59,637 nt of DNA from Chitinivibrionales bacterium. Lineage in GTDB: Bacteria; Fibrobacterota; Chitinivibrionia; Chitinivibrionales; JANQEN01. Of the stretch, positions 35,584 through 44,357 are shown one piece after another. Each line of letters begins with the position of its first letter. Position 1 is the stretch's first letter. The translations under genes and the position numbers were made by a program. The DNA lies in the NCBI GenBank assembly GCA_028278335.1, contig JANQEN010000241.1, forward strand, positions 1-59,637, read 5' to 3'. The notes beneath the pieces were generated by a model that saw nothing but the letters and a program-made list of their open reading frames with translations, had not been told where the DNA came from and ran no database searches.

Positions 35584-36726
35584 ATGAGTACAACTACCAT
35601 CATGTTTAGTGTGGGTGATCCTTCAGGGGATCAACACAGTGCTCCTATTATTTCCCAACTCACTAAAAAACTTCCATCCTGCACCTGCTTAGGTATTGGT
35701 GGACCAAAAATGGCAGTCCAAGGGTTTCAAGCCCTTCTTCCCTTTGAGCAATTTAATAAAATGGGATATGTCGAGGTCCTTCTGCATCTACCCTTTTTTC
35801 TTAAAGCAAAAAAAAGAATGGTGCAAACCATGCGTCAGGTCAAACCAAAGGCCTTGGTCTGTGTTGACTATTATGGATTCAATCTGCCTCTTATGAAGGC
35901 AGCAAAAAGGGAGAACATTCCTGTTATTTGGTATATTACACCCAAGGTGTGGGCTCGAAAAAACAAGAGTCGTTTGACCAACCTCATTACCTATGCTTCC
36001 CGCATCGCCGTCATTTTTCCCTTTGAGTATGAGGTGTTTGCCCCACACAGTCCAACGGTCTCCTTTGTAGGAAACCCTCTGGTTGAAGCTCTTAATTCTA
36101 ATAACTACAGAATACCAAACCTTGACATAGAGAATCTTCGAACAAAAAAGAGTATTCGACTGGCGCTGGTTCCGGGAAGCCGACCTCAGGAGATTCAAAA
36201 AATGTTACCGGTCATGATTCAGGCATTGAACATATTACAAAAGGAGTACCCCCAAATTTCTGGGATAATATCACGATGCGCTCACTTGCCGGAATCTCTT
36301 TATAAAAATTGTTTTTTAGGTGAGCCAATCCCACTTTTTACTGGTTCTTTAGAGGAGCTCTATACTCAATCCGACCTTGCCTGTGTCACATCGGGAACAG
36401 CAACCCTTCAAACAGCATTAATGGGCATACCCATGGCCATTATCTATAAGGTATCACCCCTTACTTACACAATAGTTAAATGGCTTACTGACAACGTATC
36501 CTTTGTGGGTTTACCAAACATTATTGCCAAAGAGGAGATCGTTCCTGAGCTATTACAAAAGGAGATGACCCCAGAGGCAATTGCCACTGCTTTAGGCCAC
36601 TACCTTGCATCACCCCAAACATTCAAAAAAACACAAGAGGAGCTTATTGCTCTAAAAGATATGCTGGGAAGCGTTAAACCCTCCAAAGCAGTTTCAGAAC
36701 TTATTTTAACCCAGATTATGCAGTAG
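35584..36726 (+). CDS. lpxB: Lipid-A-disaccharide synthase
   Basis: Joins UDP-2,3-diacylglucosamine and lipid X into the lipid A disaccharide at the inner membrane. Motifs: GDPSGDQHSAPII (~9-21), GIGGPKM (~38), VCVDYYGFNLPLMKAA, YITPKVWARKNKSR, LVPGSRPQEIQKMLP and VTSGTATLQTALMGIPMAIIYK. 380 residues, normal for LpxB. It proves an LPS-bearing cell. Shine-Dalgarno AAGGT. Its last six codons (LTQIMQ) and the TAG stop are the left end of a family A element, so the native C-terminus has been replaced or trimmed. Confidence 0.93.
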   Translation: MSTTTIMFSVGDPSGDQHSAPIISQLTKKLPSCTCLGIGGPKMAVQGFQALLPFEQFNKMGYVEVLLHLPFFLKAKKRMVQTMRQVKPKALVCVDYYGFNLPLMKAAKRENIPVIWYITPKVWARKNKSRLTNLITYASRIAVIFPFEYEVFAPHSPTVSFVGNPLVEALNSNNYRIPNLDIENLRTKKSIRLALVPGSRPQEIQKMLPVMIQALNILQKEYPQISGIISRCAHLPESLYKNCFLGEPIPLFTGSLEELYTQSDLACVTSGTATLQTALMGIPMAIIYKVSPLTYTIVKWLTDNVSFVGLPNIIAKEEIVPELLQKEMTPEAIATALGHYLASPQTFKKTQEELIALKDMLGSVKPSKAVSELILTQIMQ

Positions 36727-36878
36727 GAGTAGATGCAGAAGTGCAAGATTATGATTTAGCAAGACTTGAAGGTTTTGAAGGGCATATCTACAAGGTGATA
36801 TGGCCGAAAAGCCTGAAAGTTTTAATGGGCATAGGGTTGTACTTCTGTGCTGCTTCCTATTGCATAATCTGGGTTTAA
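36706..36878 (+). repeat. Family A palindromic element, copy 3 (173 bp, overlaps the lpxB 3' end)
   Basis: Left end TTAACCCAGATTATGCAGTA, right end TTGCATAATCTGGGTTTAA. Arm pairing runs inward: GCAGAAGTGCAA with TTGTACTTCTGTGC, ACTTGAAGGTTTT with AAAAGCCTGAAAGT, and the centre GGCATATC with GATATGGCC. The whole element can fold as a single long imperfect hairpin. It lies between lpxB and thiE. Confidence 0.9.
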
Positions 36879-36905
36879 GCACCCTTTCACAATGAATGGA
36901 ACTCA

Positions 36906-37547
36906 ATGACTAACACCTTCCCTGACAATTTTGGTTTTTATGCAATTCTAACAAACCCCAAACGAGGCTATGAATATTGTACGCATATCCTTGTTGAAGA
37001 AGAGATTCCCTTTGTCCAGCTTCGCATGAAAGATGCTCGCCCCTATAACATTCTTCAGGTTGCTGAAAAACTACGACAGATTACCGAGGGCACTAGCACG
37101 CGATTGATTATCAATGATCATCCTCAGGTGGCAATTGACTGTGAGGCAGATGGTGTACATATTGGACAGGATGATCAACCTTTTGACGAAGTTAAACTCC
37201 AAGTCGGTGCGTCAATGATTGTCGGATTGTCTACCCATAATCCAAAGCAGACAGAGCAAGGTTGTGAGAAAAATCCCCATTACATTGGCATTGGTCCGGT
37301 CTATGCAACTCCCACAAAAAAAATTGCCGATCCTGTCATCGGTATCGATGGTATGCAGGAAATGCTAGAAAAGGCAACCGTACCTGCGGTCTGTCTTGGG
37401 GGAATATCCTTTGAACAATTACCGGATGTATTGCAGGGAGGAGCCAAAAATTTTTCTATGGTACGACCACTTTGTGAGGCTGATGACCCTCGATCGATTG
37501 TTAAGAAAATCACATTGATTTATAAGAAGTACAAAACAGAGGATTAA
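36906..37547 (+). CDS. thiE: Thiamine-phosphate synthase
   Basis: Couples HMP-PP and THZ-P to thiamine phosphate. A TIM barrel of 213 residues with VQLRMKD (~38-44), IINDHPQVAIDCEADGVHIGQDD (~74-96), LSTHNPKQ, YIGIGPVYATPTKK (~126-139) and CLGGISFEQLPD. It stands apart from other thi genes, and no TPP riboswitch is visible upstream, where a family A element lies instead. It converges with pyrC, leaving 6 bp. Confidence 0.92.
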   Translation: MTNTFPDNFGFYAILTNPKRGYEYCTHILVEEEIPFVQLRMKDARPYNILQVAEKLRQITEGTSTRLIINDHPQVAIDCEADGVHIGQDDQPFDEVKLQVGASMIVGLSTHNPKQTEQGCEKNPHYIGIGPVYATPTKKIADPVIGIDGMQEMLEKATVPAVCLGGISFEQLPDVLQGGAKNFSMVRPLCEADDPRSIVKKITLIYKKYKTED

Positions 37548-37553
37548 TCGAAT

Positions 37554-38897
37554 CTATTCTCCAGTTCGATCAAATACCACTTTACCATTAAGAATGGTCG
37601 TAGCAGCATACCCTTGCAGAGACAATCCCTCAAAGGCGGAGTTCCTACTTTTTGAATAGAAAAGCGAGGGATCCACTGTCCAGGTAGCATCAGGGTCTAT
37701 TATTGTGACATCTGCTGTACTATCAACTGAGAGGCTTCCCCCATTAAGACCAAAAATTTTATTTGGCTCAACACTCATCTTTTTAACCAAATCCAAGGGT
37801 GAAAGATGGTCTTTTTTGACAAGATGAGTAATTGACACACCAAGCATTGTCTCCAAGCCAATGACGCCAAAGGCAGCTTCATCAAACTCTACCTCTTTCT
37901 CTTCTGCACAATGGGGAGCATGGTCACTCACGATAATATCGATAGTACCATCAGCAAGCCCTGCAATAATCGCTTCACGATCACCGGGTGTGCGCAGCGG
38001 AGGGTTCATTTTTTTATGGGTGTCGTAGGTTTCCAAATCCTCGTCAGTAAAGACAAAATAATGGGGACAGGTCTCACAGGTAACTTTGGCTCCACGTTTT
38101 TTTGCCCATCGGATAAGCTGAACCGCTCCTGCGGTAGAAACATGGCAGATATGTACACGAGCTCCAGTATATTCAGCAAGCATAATATCTCGCGCTACGA
38201 ATACTTCCTCAGAAATCGAAGGAATCCCCCGAACTCCTAAGCGAGTTGAGACTACACTTTCATTCATATGGCCATTGTTGGCAAGATCTGGATCTTCACA
38301 GTGACACATCACGGGAATATCAAAGGATTTCGCATAATTAAGTGCATTCCGCATTGTGTTGGCATTATATACTGATCGTCCATCATCGGAAACAGCCTTG
38401 GCACCGGCCTTAACCATCTCACCAAAGGGCGAAAGAACCTTGCCTTCCAATCCCTTGGTAATTGATCCAACCGGATAGATATGACAAGAACAATACTCAC
38501 TCCGTTGGATAACATAGCGAATCTTTGATTCTTCATCCAACACAGGATTGGTATTGGGCATACAGGCAATGGCAGTAAAACCGCCGGCAGCTGCAGCCTG
38601 CGTTCCAGAGATAATAGTCTCTTTGTCTTCTCGTCCAGGCTCACGGAGATGTACGTGTAAATCGACCAATCCTGGCGTAACCCATTTACCAGCAGCATCA
38701 ATAACCGTGTCAGGAGTAAATTCCTCAGGCTCCTCAGTAGAAAACGAAACAATTTTCCCCTCTTTAATTGCCACAAAAAGAACATCATCAATGGCATTTT
38801 CCGGATCTAAAACTCGGCCATTCTTAATAAGTATGGCTGGTTTTGGTGATTCTGGGCCATAGGGGTATATAGTCTGTCCATTTGCTTTCTTATACAT
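37554..38897 (-). CDS. pyrC: Dihydroorotase
   Basis: Cyclises carbamoyl-aspartate to dihydroorotate. Bacterial type I amidohydrolase: metal-binding VDLHVHLREPGREDKET (~59-75), ACMPNTNPV, CHCEDPDL, HICHVSTAGAVQLIRWAKK and IVSDHAPHC. I start at MYKKANGQ because GGAG lies 9 nt upstream; this ATG overlaps the pyrB stop by 8 bp. About 447 residues. Third gene of pyrRBC. Confidence 0.92.
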   Translation of the reverse strand: MYKKANGQTIYPYGPESPKPAILIKNGRVLDPENAIDDVLFVAIKEGKIVSFSTEEPEEFTPDTVIDAAGKWVTPGLVDLHVHLREPGREDKETIISGTQAAAAGGFTAIACMPNTNPVLDEESKIRYVIQRSEYCSCHIYPVGSITKGLEGKVLSPFGEMVKAGAKAVSDDGRSVYNANTMRNALNYAKSFDIPVMCHCEDPDLANNGHMNESVVSTRLGVRGIPSISEEVFVARDIMLAEYTGARVHICHVSTAGAVQLIRWAKKRGAKVTCETCPHYFVFTDEDLETYDTHKKMNPPLRTPGDREAIIAGLADGTIDIIVSDHAPHCAEEKEVEFDEAAFGVIGLETMLGVSITHLVKKDHLSPLDLVKKMSVEPNKIFGLNGGSLSVDSTADVTIIDPDATWTVDPSLFYSKSRNSAFEGLSLQGYAATTILNGKVVFDRTGE

Positions 38898-39831
38898 GTT
38901 CTTCATCTCCACTTTCGCCACCACCAAGAAGGTAGAGTGCTGCCATTCTTACAGCAACGCCATTCGTTACCTGGTCTAAGATAACCGATCGCTCACTATC
39001 GGCAACATTTGATGCTAATTCAATCCCACGGTTAATTGGTCCTGGATGCATAATAAGAGTATGGTCAGGCACATTGACCAGTTTTTCTAAATCCACGCCA
39101 TAGAGCTCTCGATACTCCCTGACCGAAGGGAAAAGGCCACTGGTTTGCCGCTCCAGCTGCAATCGAAGCAGCATGATAACATCAGCTCCCTCTATTGCCT
39201 CAAAAATATTATCCGTCACTGTAACACCAAGACTATCGGTATGTTGCGGCATGAGCGTTGGCGGAGCACAGAGAGTTACATCCATACCCATGGTCTTCAT
39301 ACCCCAGGCATTAGAGCGAGCAACACGACTATGAAGCACATCGCCAATTATCGCTACTTTAAGCCCGGCAAGTTTCTTAAAATGCCTGCGAATGGTCATC
39401 ATATCAAGGAGTGCCTGTGTGGGATGTTCGTGAAATCCATCACCGGCATTGATTATGATCGCATCGGTGCACTGTGTTAAGAAATAGGGTACTCCTGGTG
39501 AGCTGTGTCGAACAACTACCATATCAATCTTCATCGCCTCAATATTACGAATCGTGTCCTTGAGCGTCTCACCCTTTTTTACTGAACTGGTGGATGCAGA
39601 AAAATTGAGCGGACTTGCGGAGAGTCGCTTTTCTGCCAGTTCAAAGGAGAGACGGGTGCGGGTACTGTTTTCATAAAAGAGGTTGACAACGGTTTTTCCA
39701 CGTAAGGTAGGGACTAATTTAATTTCACGTTGAAGGACTTCGTAGAAATTATCAGCAGTATCTAAAATTAGTTGAATATCATTCTCAGAAACGCCATGTA
39801 GCCCCAGAAGGTGCTGGATACCTAGAGGCAT
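38890..39831 (-). CDS. pyrB: Aspartate carbamoyltransferase catalytic subunit
   Basis: Commits carbamoyl phosphate and aspartate to pyrimidines. Signatures: FYENSTRTRLSFELAEKRL (carbamoyl-phosphate site), HEHPTQALLDMMTIRRHF, GDVLHSRVARSN and HPGPINRG. I start at MPLGIQHL, where AGAGGAGGAG lies 6 nt upstream and the ATG shares a base with the pyrR TAA (TAATG). 313 residues. No pyrI regulatory subunit is nearby. Confidence 0.94.
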   Translation of the reverse strand: MPLGIQHLLGLHGVSENDIQLILDTADNFYEVLQREIKLVPTLRGKTVVNLFYENSTRTRLSFELAEKRLSASPLNFSASTSSVKKGETLKDTIRNIEAMKIDMVVVRHSSPGVPYFLTQCTDAIIINAGDGFHEHPTQALLDMMTIRRHFKKLAGLKVAIIGDVLHSRVARSNAWGMKTMGMDVTLCAPPTLMPQHTDSLGVTVTDNIFEAIEGADVIMLLRLQLERQTSGLFPSVREYRELYGVDLEKLVNVPDHTLIMHPGPINRGIELASNVADSERSVILDQVTNGVAVRMAALYLLGGGESGDEEHV

Positions 39832-40379
39832 TAATTCTCCTCCTCTAATTGCATGAGCCAAAGTGAATCTTCTTTATCTATCTCATTTACATGTAATGCC
39901 ACTTCTTGATTTTTCAGTGTGGTAATCTTCTTTCCAATAAAATCTGCGCGAATTGGAAACTCTCTATTTCCCCGATCAACAAGTACCGCTAATTGAATAG
40001 ATTTTGGTCTTCCAAAATCGGTAAGTGCATCTAAAGCTGCGCGTACTGTTCGGCCGGTATAGAGGACATCATCAACCAAAAGAAGTTCTTTTTTATTGAT
40101 ATTAAAAGGAATATCAGTAATTTGGACTTTTGGTTGCTTAAAGGCTGTTCGATAGTCATCGCGATAGAGGGTCACATCAAGCACACCAGTCTGAAATGAG
40201 GTTTTCTCCATGGCATTGATCTTTTCGGTAATGCGTCTGGCCAAAAAAACGCCGCGAGTCTGCATTCCTACAATACCAATGTTGTCTAAATCAGGATTTT
40301 TCTCAAGAAACTGATGAGTGATTCGAGTCAGTGCCCTATCAAGGGCGGTGCTATCCATGAGGAGTTCATGCTTTTTCAT
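39831..40379 (-). CDS. pyrR: PyrR bifunctional regulator/uracil phosphoribosyltransferase
   Basis: 182-residue type I PRTase with the PRPP loop ELLLVDDVLYTGRTVRAALDAL (~92-113), and NIGIVGMQTRGVFLARRI near the N-terminus. In Gram-positive bacteria PyrR binds pyr mRNA to cause attenuation. Here the 77-bp leader upstream shows no clear terminator/antiterminator, so mRNA control is not demonstrated. First gene of pyrRBC, overlapping pyrB by one base. No Shine-Dalgarno is seen. Confidence 0.9.
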   Translation of the reverse strand: MKKHELLMDSTALDRALTRITHQFLEKNPDLDNIGIVGMQTRGVFLARRITEKINAMEKTSFQTGVLDVTLYRDDYRTAFKQPKVQITDIPFNINKKELLLVDDVLYTGRTVRAALDALTDFGRPKSIQLAVLVDRGNREFPIRADFIGKKITTLKNQEVALHVNEIDKEDSLWLMQLEEEN

Positions 40380-40456
40380 AAAAAAGAAAAATAAATTGAT
40401 AGTAGTATGAAGTAAAGAGAAATTATCGAGTTTTAGTCATAAAGTACACACATCCC

Positions 40457-41257
40457 TCATTCTGTTGATGAAAAGAGGCGTCCCCCCTGTGATAAAATAT
40501 ATTCAAAGACTTCGTTTTTAGCTTGATCATTAAGCGAATGGGGAGCATAATCATCAATACAGGTTTTATCAGGATTACAGGACTTATTAAAAACTATCCG
40601 GTATGCATGGTAAAGCAAGACTATCTTTCTTGGTGAGTAGGGGGCATGAGAATGAATAAGGCGATGCAATTTACTCCGCTGTATTCCCAATAGTTCAATC
40701 CACTCATCCACCGTAACTGGATTTTCGTGAAAAAGGGTTTTAACAGCAACCTCTCCAATACCAGTGGGCATCTTTTTAGGAAAGAGCCGCTTTTTAATAC
40801 AGAGCATCTGGAGAGTCGGCACCACTAACTCAAGCTTCCCCAAGGGGCACACAGTGATGTTTCGTGATTCACCACTCTTTACATTGTTAGGAGTGACATT
40901 TTGTAGTACCAAGACATTTTTTTTGTGGGAGAGTTCGTAAATTTCTTTGGAAAAGTCTTCAACAAATAGATCACGCAGCACTATAATGGGCATCCAAGAG
41001 AAATTACCTCGAATATTAGTAAAAAGCTCCTGGGAAAAAGTGCACCGACTATCAATCAAAACCGCATGCCACTCATCCTTGCTTTTTAAGCATTGCTTTA
41101 GGGCACCTACAGAGGGGACCGGTGTTACACTAAACTGGGAATATTGTTGAATTAAGGTGGTCACCTTAGATTGAAGTGCCGGCTTTTCAGAGCAGAGCAT
41201 CACCTTCAATGACTTCTTTAGGTAGTCTGCTAAAATGGTTTCAAGCCTCTCGTTCAT
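40457..41257 (-). CDS. AraC-like regulator with degenerate receiver-like domain
   Basis: About 266 residues. Residues ~15-130 have a CheY-like strand pattern (LKVMLCSEK, WHAVLIDSRCTF, MPIIVLRDL, VLVLQNVTP), but the acidic pocket is poor, so phosphorylation is doubtful. The C-terminal half has an AraC-type helix-turn-helix (VTVDEWIELLGIQRSKLHRLIHSHAPYSPRKIVLLYHAYRI). I start at MNERLETI, with AAGGA 10 nt upstream. It lies 77 bp upstream of pyrR on the same strand and could regulate or be co-transcribed with it; this is inference. Confidence 0.65.
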   Translation of the reverse strand: MNERLETILADYLKKSLKVMLCSEKPALQSKVTTLIQQYSQFSVTPVPSVGALKQCLKSKDEWHAVLIDSRCTFSQELFTNIRGNFSWMPIIVLRDLFVEDFSKEIYELSHKKNVLVLQNVTPNNVKSGESRNITVCPLGKLELVVPTLQMLCIKKRLFPKKMPTGIGEVAVKTLFHENPVTVDEWIELLGIQRSKLHRLIHSHAPYSPRKIVLLYHAYRIVFNKSCNPDKTCIDDYAPHSLNDQAKNEVFEYILSQGGRLFSSTE

Positions 41258-41478
41258 ATGACACAGTTCCTTTACCCTCACAACTTGTCAAATGACCTTA
41301 TCGTATATCAATGTAATTGATTTGATAACTCAATGTCAACTATAAAGTTTAGGGAGTTTAATGATTGAAAGTATAAACAAATTGAAGGGGAATAAATTTA
41401 ATTAAACCCAACAGTACCATTTCCATGATAATTGAAAAAATGGCGACCTTATTTTGAGATATTCAACTATTTTGATTC

Positions 41479-41652
41479 TTAAACCCAGATTAAGCAATAG
41501 GAAGTAGCGCAGAAGCATAATCCTATGCCCATTAAGACTTTCAGGCTTTTCGACCATATCACCTTGTAGATCTGCCCTTCAAAATCTTCAAGTCTTACTA
41601 AAACATAATCTTGCACTTCTGCATCTACCCCTACTGCATAATCTGGGTTTAA
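41479..41652 (-). repeat. Family A palindromic element, copy 4 (174 bp, inverted)
   Basis: The only minus-oriented copy. Its ends are TTAAACCCAGATTAAGCA and TGCATAATCTGGGTTTAA on the plus strand. It sits between two divergent genes (AraC-like and tdh), so it does not touch a stop codon. The rest of the 494-bp gap 41258-41751 shows no gene or hairpin terminator. Confidence 0.88.
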
Positions 41653-41751
41653 CTTATTGATGGCACATTATATTTTGAACAGTAGTATTGATGTTTTCGG
41701 TAAATTTATTTGTTGTTATTGCATAATTCACAAAAATTGAGAGGTGCTTTC

Positions 41752-42705
41752 ATGAAAAAGATTCTCGTAACAGGTTCAGTTGGGCAGATTGGTTCAGAGC
41801 TCACCATGGAACTACGCAAGCGCTATGGCAATGATAATATTGTTGCAGGAGGACGAAAAACAAAACCCAGTGAAGAGTTGCTTAATTCTGGTCCCTTTGA
41901 GGTTGTCGACTGTACTAACTTGGAAGCGATAAATGATATTGTAAAAAAATATAATATAGATACTATTTACCACCTAGCTGCGCTACTTTCAGCAGTTGCA
42001 GAGAACAACCCACAACTTGCTTGGCAGGTAAATGTTAATGCCTTGGTCAATGTTTTAGAGGTTGCCCGCGAACATAATTGTGCAGTCTTTACCCCAAGTT
42101 CGATTGGTGCTTTTGGACCTTCGACCCCTTCGGATAACACACCTCAAGTTACCATTCAACGGCCAACCACTATGTATGGTGTCACAAAAGTTTCGGGCGA
42201 ACTTCTCTGTGATTATTATTTCAAAAAATTTGGATTAGACACCCGGGGACTTCGCTATCCAGGAATTATCTCCTATGTGACCCTTCCTGGCGGTGGCACA
42301 ACCGATTATGCAGTGGAAATCTATTACGAGGCAATCAAAAATAAAAAGTATACCAGCTTTATTAAAGAGGGCACTAAGATGGACATGATGTACATGCCCG
42401 ATGCCGTTGATGCAGCAATTGACCTTATGGAGGCAAATCCAGACAAGCTAATCAATCGCAACGCATTTAATGTTACTGCCATGAGCTTTGCTCCCGAGGA
42501 CATTGCTGCAGAGGTAAAAAAGATCATTCCCGAATTTACCATGGACTACGATGTTGATCCACTGCGTCAGGGAATTGCCGACTCCTGGCCTGATCACATG
42601 GATGATAGTGCGGCTCGAGAGGAGTGGGGCTGGAATCCAAAATATGATCTTGCTGCCATGTCCCGTGATATGATTGAAAAACTGACCTTAAAATTGGAAC
42701 AATAG
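41752..42705 (+). CDS. L-threonine 3-dehydrogenase, SDR/epimerase type
   Basis: Oxidises threonine to 2-amino-3-ketobutyrate with NAD+. NAD-binding TGSVGQIGSELTMELRKRYG at the N-terminus, IYHLAALLSAVAENNP (~75-90), catalytic MYGVTKVSGELLCDYY (Tyr/Lys ~143/147) and RYPGIIS. This SDR form, not the zinc MDR enzyme, is the one found with kbl in many bacteria and trypanosomatids. The ATG follows GAGAGGTG. It is 11 bp from kbl, making a clear two-gene operon. Confidence 0.9.
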   Translation: MKKILVTGSVGQIGSELTMELRKRYGNDNIVAGGRKTKPSEELLNSGPFEVVDCTNLEAINDIVKKYNIDTIYHLAALLSAVAENNPQLAWQVNVNALVNVLEVAREHNCAVFTPSSIGAFGPSTPSDNTPQVTIQRPTTMYGVTKVSGELLCDYYFKKFGLDTRGLRYPGIISYVTLPGGGTTDYAVEIYYEAIKNKKYTSFIKEGTKMDMMYMPDAVDAAIDLMEANPDKLINRNAFNVTAMSFAPEDIAAEVKKIIPEFTMDYDVDPLRQGIADSWPDHMDDSAAREEWGWNPKYDLAAMSRDMIEKLTLKLEQ

Positions 42706-42716
42706 GAGGATATACT

Positions 42717-43949
42717 ATGGCCTTAGATAAATTAGGAACAGCGTTAACCAAAGAAGTTGAAGCTCTTGTTACTAAAGGTACTGCCAAAGGTAAAGAGGAT
42801 ATTATCGTTGGTGTTAAAAAACCAGAGGGTGGTAAGGGCCCGCGTTATTACCTTAAAGGACATGGTGAAAAAGAGTTTCTTCGATTTAATTCAAACTCCT
42901 ATCTGGGGATGTCATTGCAAGAAGACATTATCAAAGCCGAGGAAGATGCATCCCGTGACTATGGCGTTGGTCCCGGAGCAGTACGATTTATTAATGGAAC
43001 CTTTAAAGCCCACCGAGACCTTGAAAAGAAACTGGCAGAGTTTCATAAAAAAGAGGATGGTATGATTTTTAGCTGTGCCTATACAGCAATGATCGGCGTG
43101 TTCAATGCGCTTACCTCCAAGGAGACTATCATCATAAGTGATGAGCTAAATCACAACTGTATTATCAATGCAATGAAACTCTCCCGCCCAAAAGAGAAAA
43201 AGATCTACAAGCATAATGACATGGCTCAATTAGAATCCTTTATAGCTGAGGCTGTTGGCAAATGTCAACGACTCCTCATTATCACTGATGGTATTTTTAG
43301 CATGCGCGGAGATTATGCACCGCTTACTGAGATCAAAGCTATAATTAAAAAATACGATAACGAATTTCCAGAAAATATTATTCTTATGGTTGATGATTCC
43401 CATGGTGTCGGTGCCTTTGGCGCCACTGGACGGGGTACGGAGGAGATCACCAATTGCGATTATGGCATTGATGTACTCATAGGAACCTTAGGAAAAGCCT
43501 TTGGGGTAAATGGTGGCTATGTAGTAACCACAGAAGCAGTGACTCGCTATTTACGAGAAAAGGCAGTTACCTATATCTACTCTAATCCTATTACCGTTGG
43601 TGAAGCTGCCGCTTGTCTAAGGGTTGTCGAGTTTTTGGATAGTGATCAGGGCGAAAAACGTTTGGAGCACCTCAGCCGCTTAACAAAGAAGTATGAAGAT
43701 GGCTGTAAGGAACTTGGCTTTGAAATCATCGAGAGTGAGCACCCTATTGTCCCGCTTATGATCCGTGACACACAAAAAACTGCTGCTTTGGTACAGTTTA
43801 TGAAGGAGCATGGCGTACTGGTTACAGGACTGAACTTCCCGGTTGTTCCCGAGGGAGATCAAACCATTCGCTGTCAGGTAAATGGTAACCATACAGAAGC
43901 AGATATTGACTACGTATTGTCATTGTTAAAAAAGTTTAAAGAACAATAG
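42717..43949 (+). CDS. kbl: Glycine C-acetyltransferase (2-amino-3-ketobutyrate CoA ligase)
   Basis: PLP enzyme splitting 2-amino-3-ketobutyrate with CoA into glycine and acetyl-CoA. Alpha-oxoamine synthase motifs: YGVGPGAVRFINGTFKAHRDLE, VDDSHGVGAFGATGRGTEE, and GTLGKAFGVNGGY with the PLP lysine near residue 260. 410 residues, slightly longer than E. coli Kbl. AGGAGG lies 8 nt upstream. It ends 17 bp before a strong terminator. Confidence 0.93.
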   Translation: MALDKLGTALTKEVEALVTKGTAKGKEDIIVGVKKPEGGKGPRYYLKGHGEKEFLRFNSNSYLGMSLQEDIIKAEEDASRDYGVGPGAVRFINGTFKAHRDLEKKLAEFHKKEDGMIFSCAYTAMIGVFNALTSKETIIISDELNHNCIINAMKLSRPKEKKIYKHNDMAQLESFIAEAVGKCQRLLIITDGIFSMRGDYAPLTEIKAIIKKYDNEFPENIILMVDDSHGVGAFGATGRGTEEITNCDYGIDVLIGTLGKAFGVNGGYVVTTEAVTRYLREKAVTYIYSNPITVGEAAACLRVVEFLDSDQGEKRLEHLSRLTKKYEDGCKELGFEIIESEHPIVPLMIRDTQKTAALVQFMKEHGVLVTGLNFPVVPEGDQTIRCQVNGNHTEADIDYVLSLLKKFKEQ

Positions 43950-43966
43950 GTCATTTGTTTTTAGTT

Positions 43967-43993
43967 AAAGGCCGGCCAAAAAGGTCGGCCTTT
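43967..43993 (+). terminator. Terminator of tdh-kbl
   Basis: An 11-bp stem AAAGGCCGGCC/GGTCGGCCTTT with an AAAAA loop (one G-T pair) is followed by ATTTAT. GC-rich and stable, though the T-tract is short. Confidence 0.88.
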
Positions 43994-44038
43994 ATTTATC
44001 CCCTGGTACTAACCCATCACCCTAATCGTATTAATCTT

Positions 44039-44293
44039 ACCTATAATGATCGATTTAATCAGGCTGTGTCAAAATTATAAAAAGGTGTCATTGCGAGGAG
44101 CGTAGCGACGTGGCACCGCAAAGCAGACGCTGGTACAACTGCATTTTCGGCTGACCAGTGAATCCGTTAAATTGGCTCAAAAACGAGATTACCACGCTTC
44201 GCTCGTAATGACATGAGCCAATTTAAGAATTACAACACAGCCTTCTTATAGCGGAAACGTAACTTTTTTCCAAAGCAATCGCTCATTTTAGGT
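44039..44293. repeat. Family B MITE-like element, copy 3 (255 bp, degenerate, carries a nested element)
   Basis: Left end ACCTATAATGATCGATTT and right end AATCGCTCATTTTAGGT match family B termini. The inside is not the family B core: most of it is another palindromic element (44061-44243), so this is either a composite or an element whose core was replaced. It occupies most of the 407-bp gap between kbl and the Nudix gene. Confidence 0.65.
44061..44243. repeat. Nested palindromic element inside family B copy 3
   Basis: Ends AGGCTGTGT and ACACAGCCT are perfect 9-bp inverted repeats. Inside is a perfect 13-bp inverted pair, TTAAATTGGCTCA (44167-44179) and TGAGCCAATTTAA (44214-44226). Also inside are facing copies of the TGTCATTGCGAGGAGCG-type repeat (around 44088 and 44186-44213) seen in many bacterial genomes. 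Confidence 0.7.
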
Positions 44294-44357
44294 ATTAGCA
44301 CCAGCCTTGCAATTTTCTGTATTAATACGTTTTTTCTAAATTATTTTACACATACCT

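Noticed and set aside
36727..36905. TPP riboswitch before thiE
   Set aside because: No CTGAGA or ACCTGATCTGG-type core; the space is filled by a family A element.
40380..40456. PyrR attenuator in the pyrR leader
   Set aside because: The 77-bp leader shows no terminator hairpin with a T-run or competing stem.
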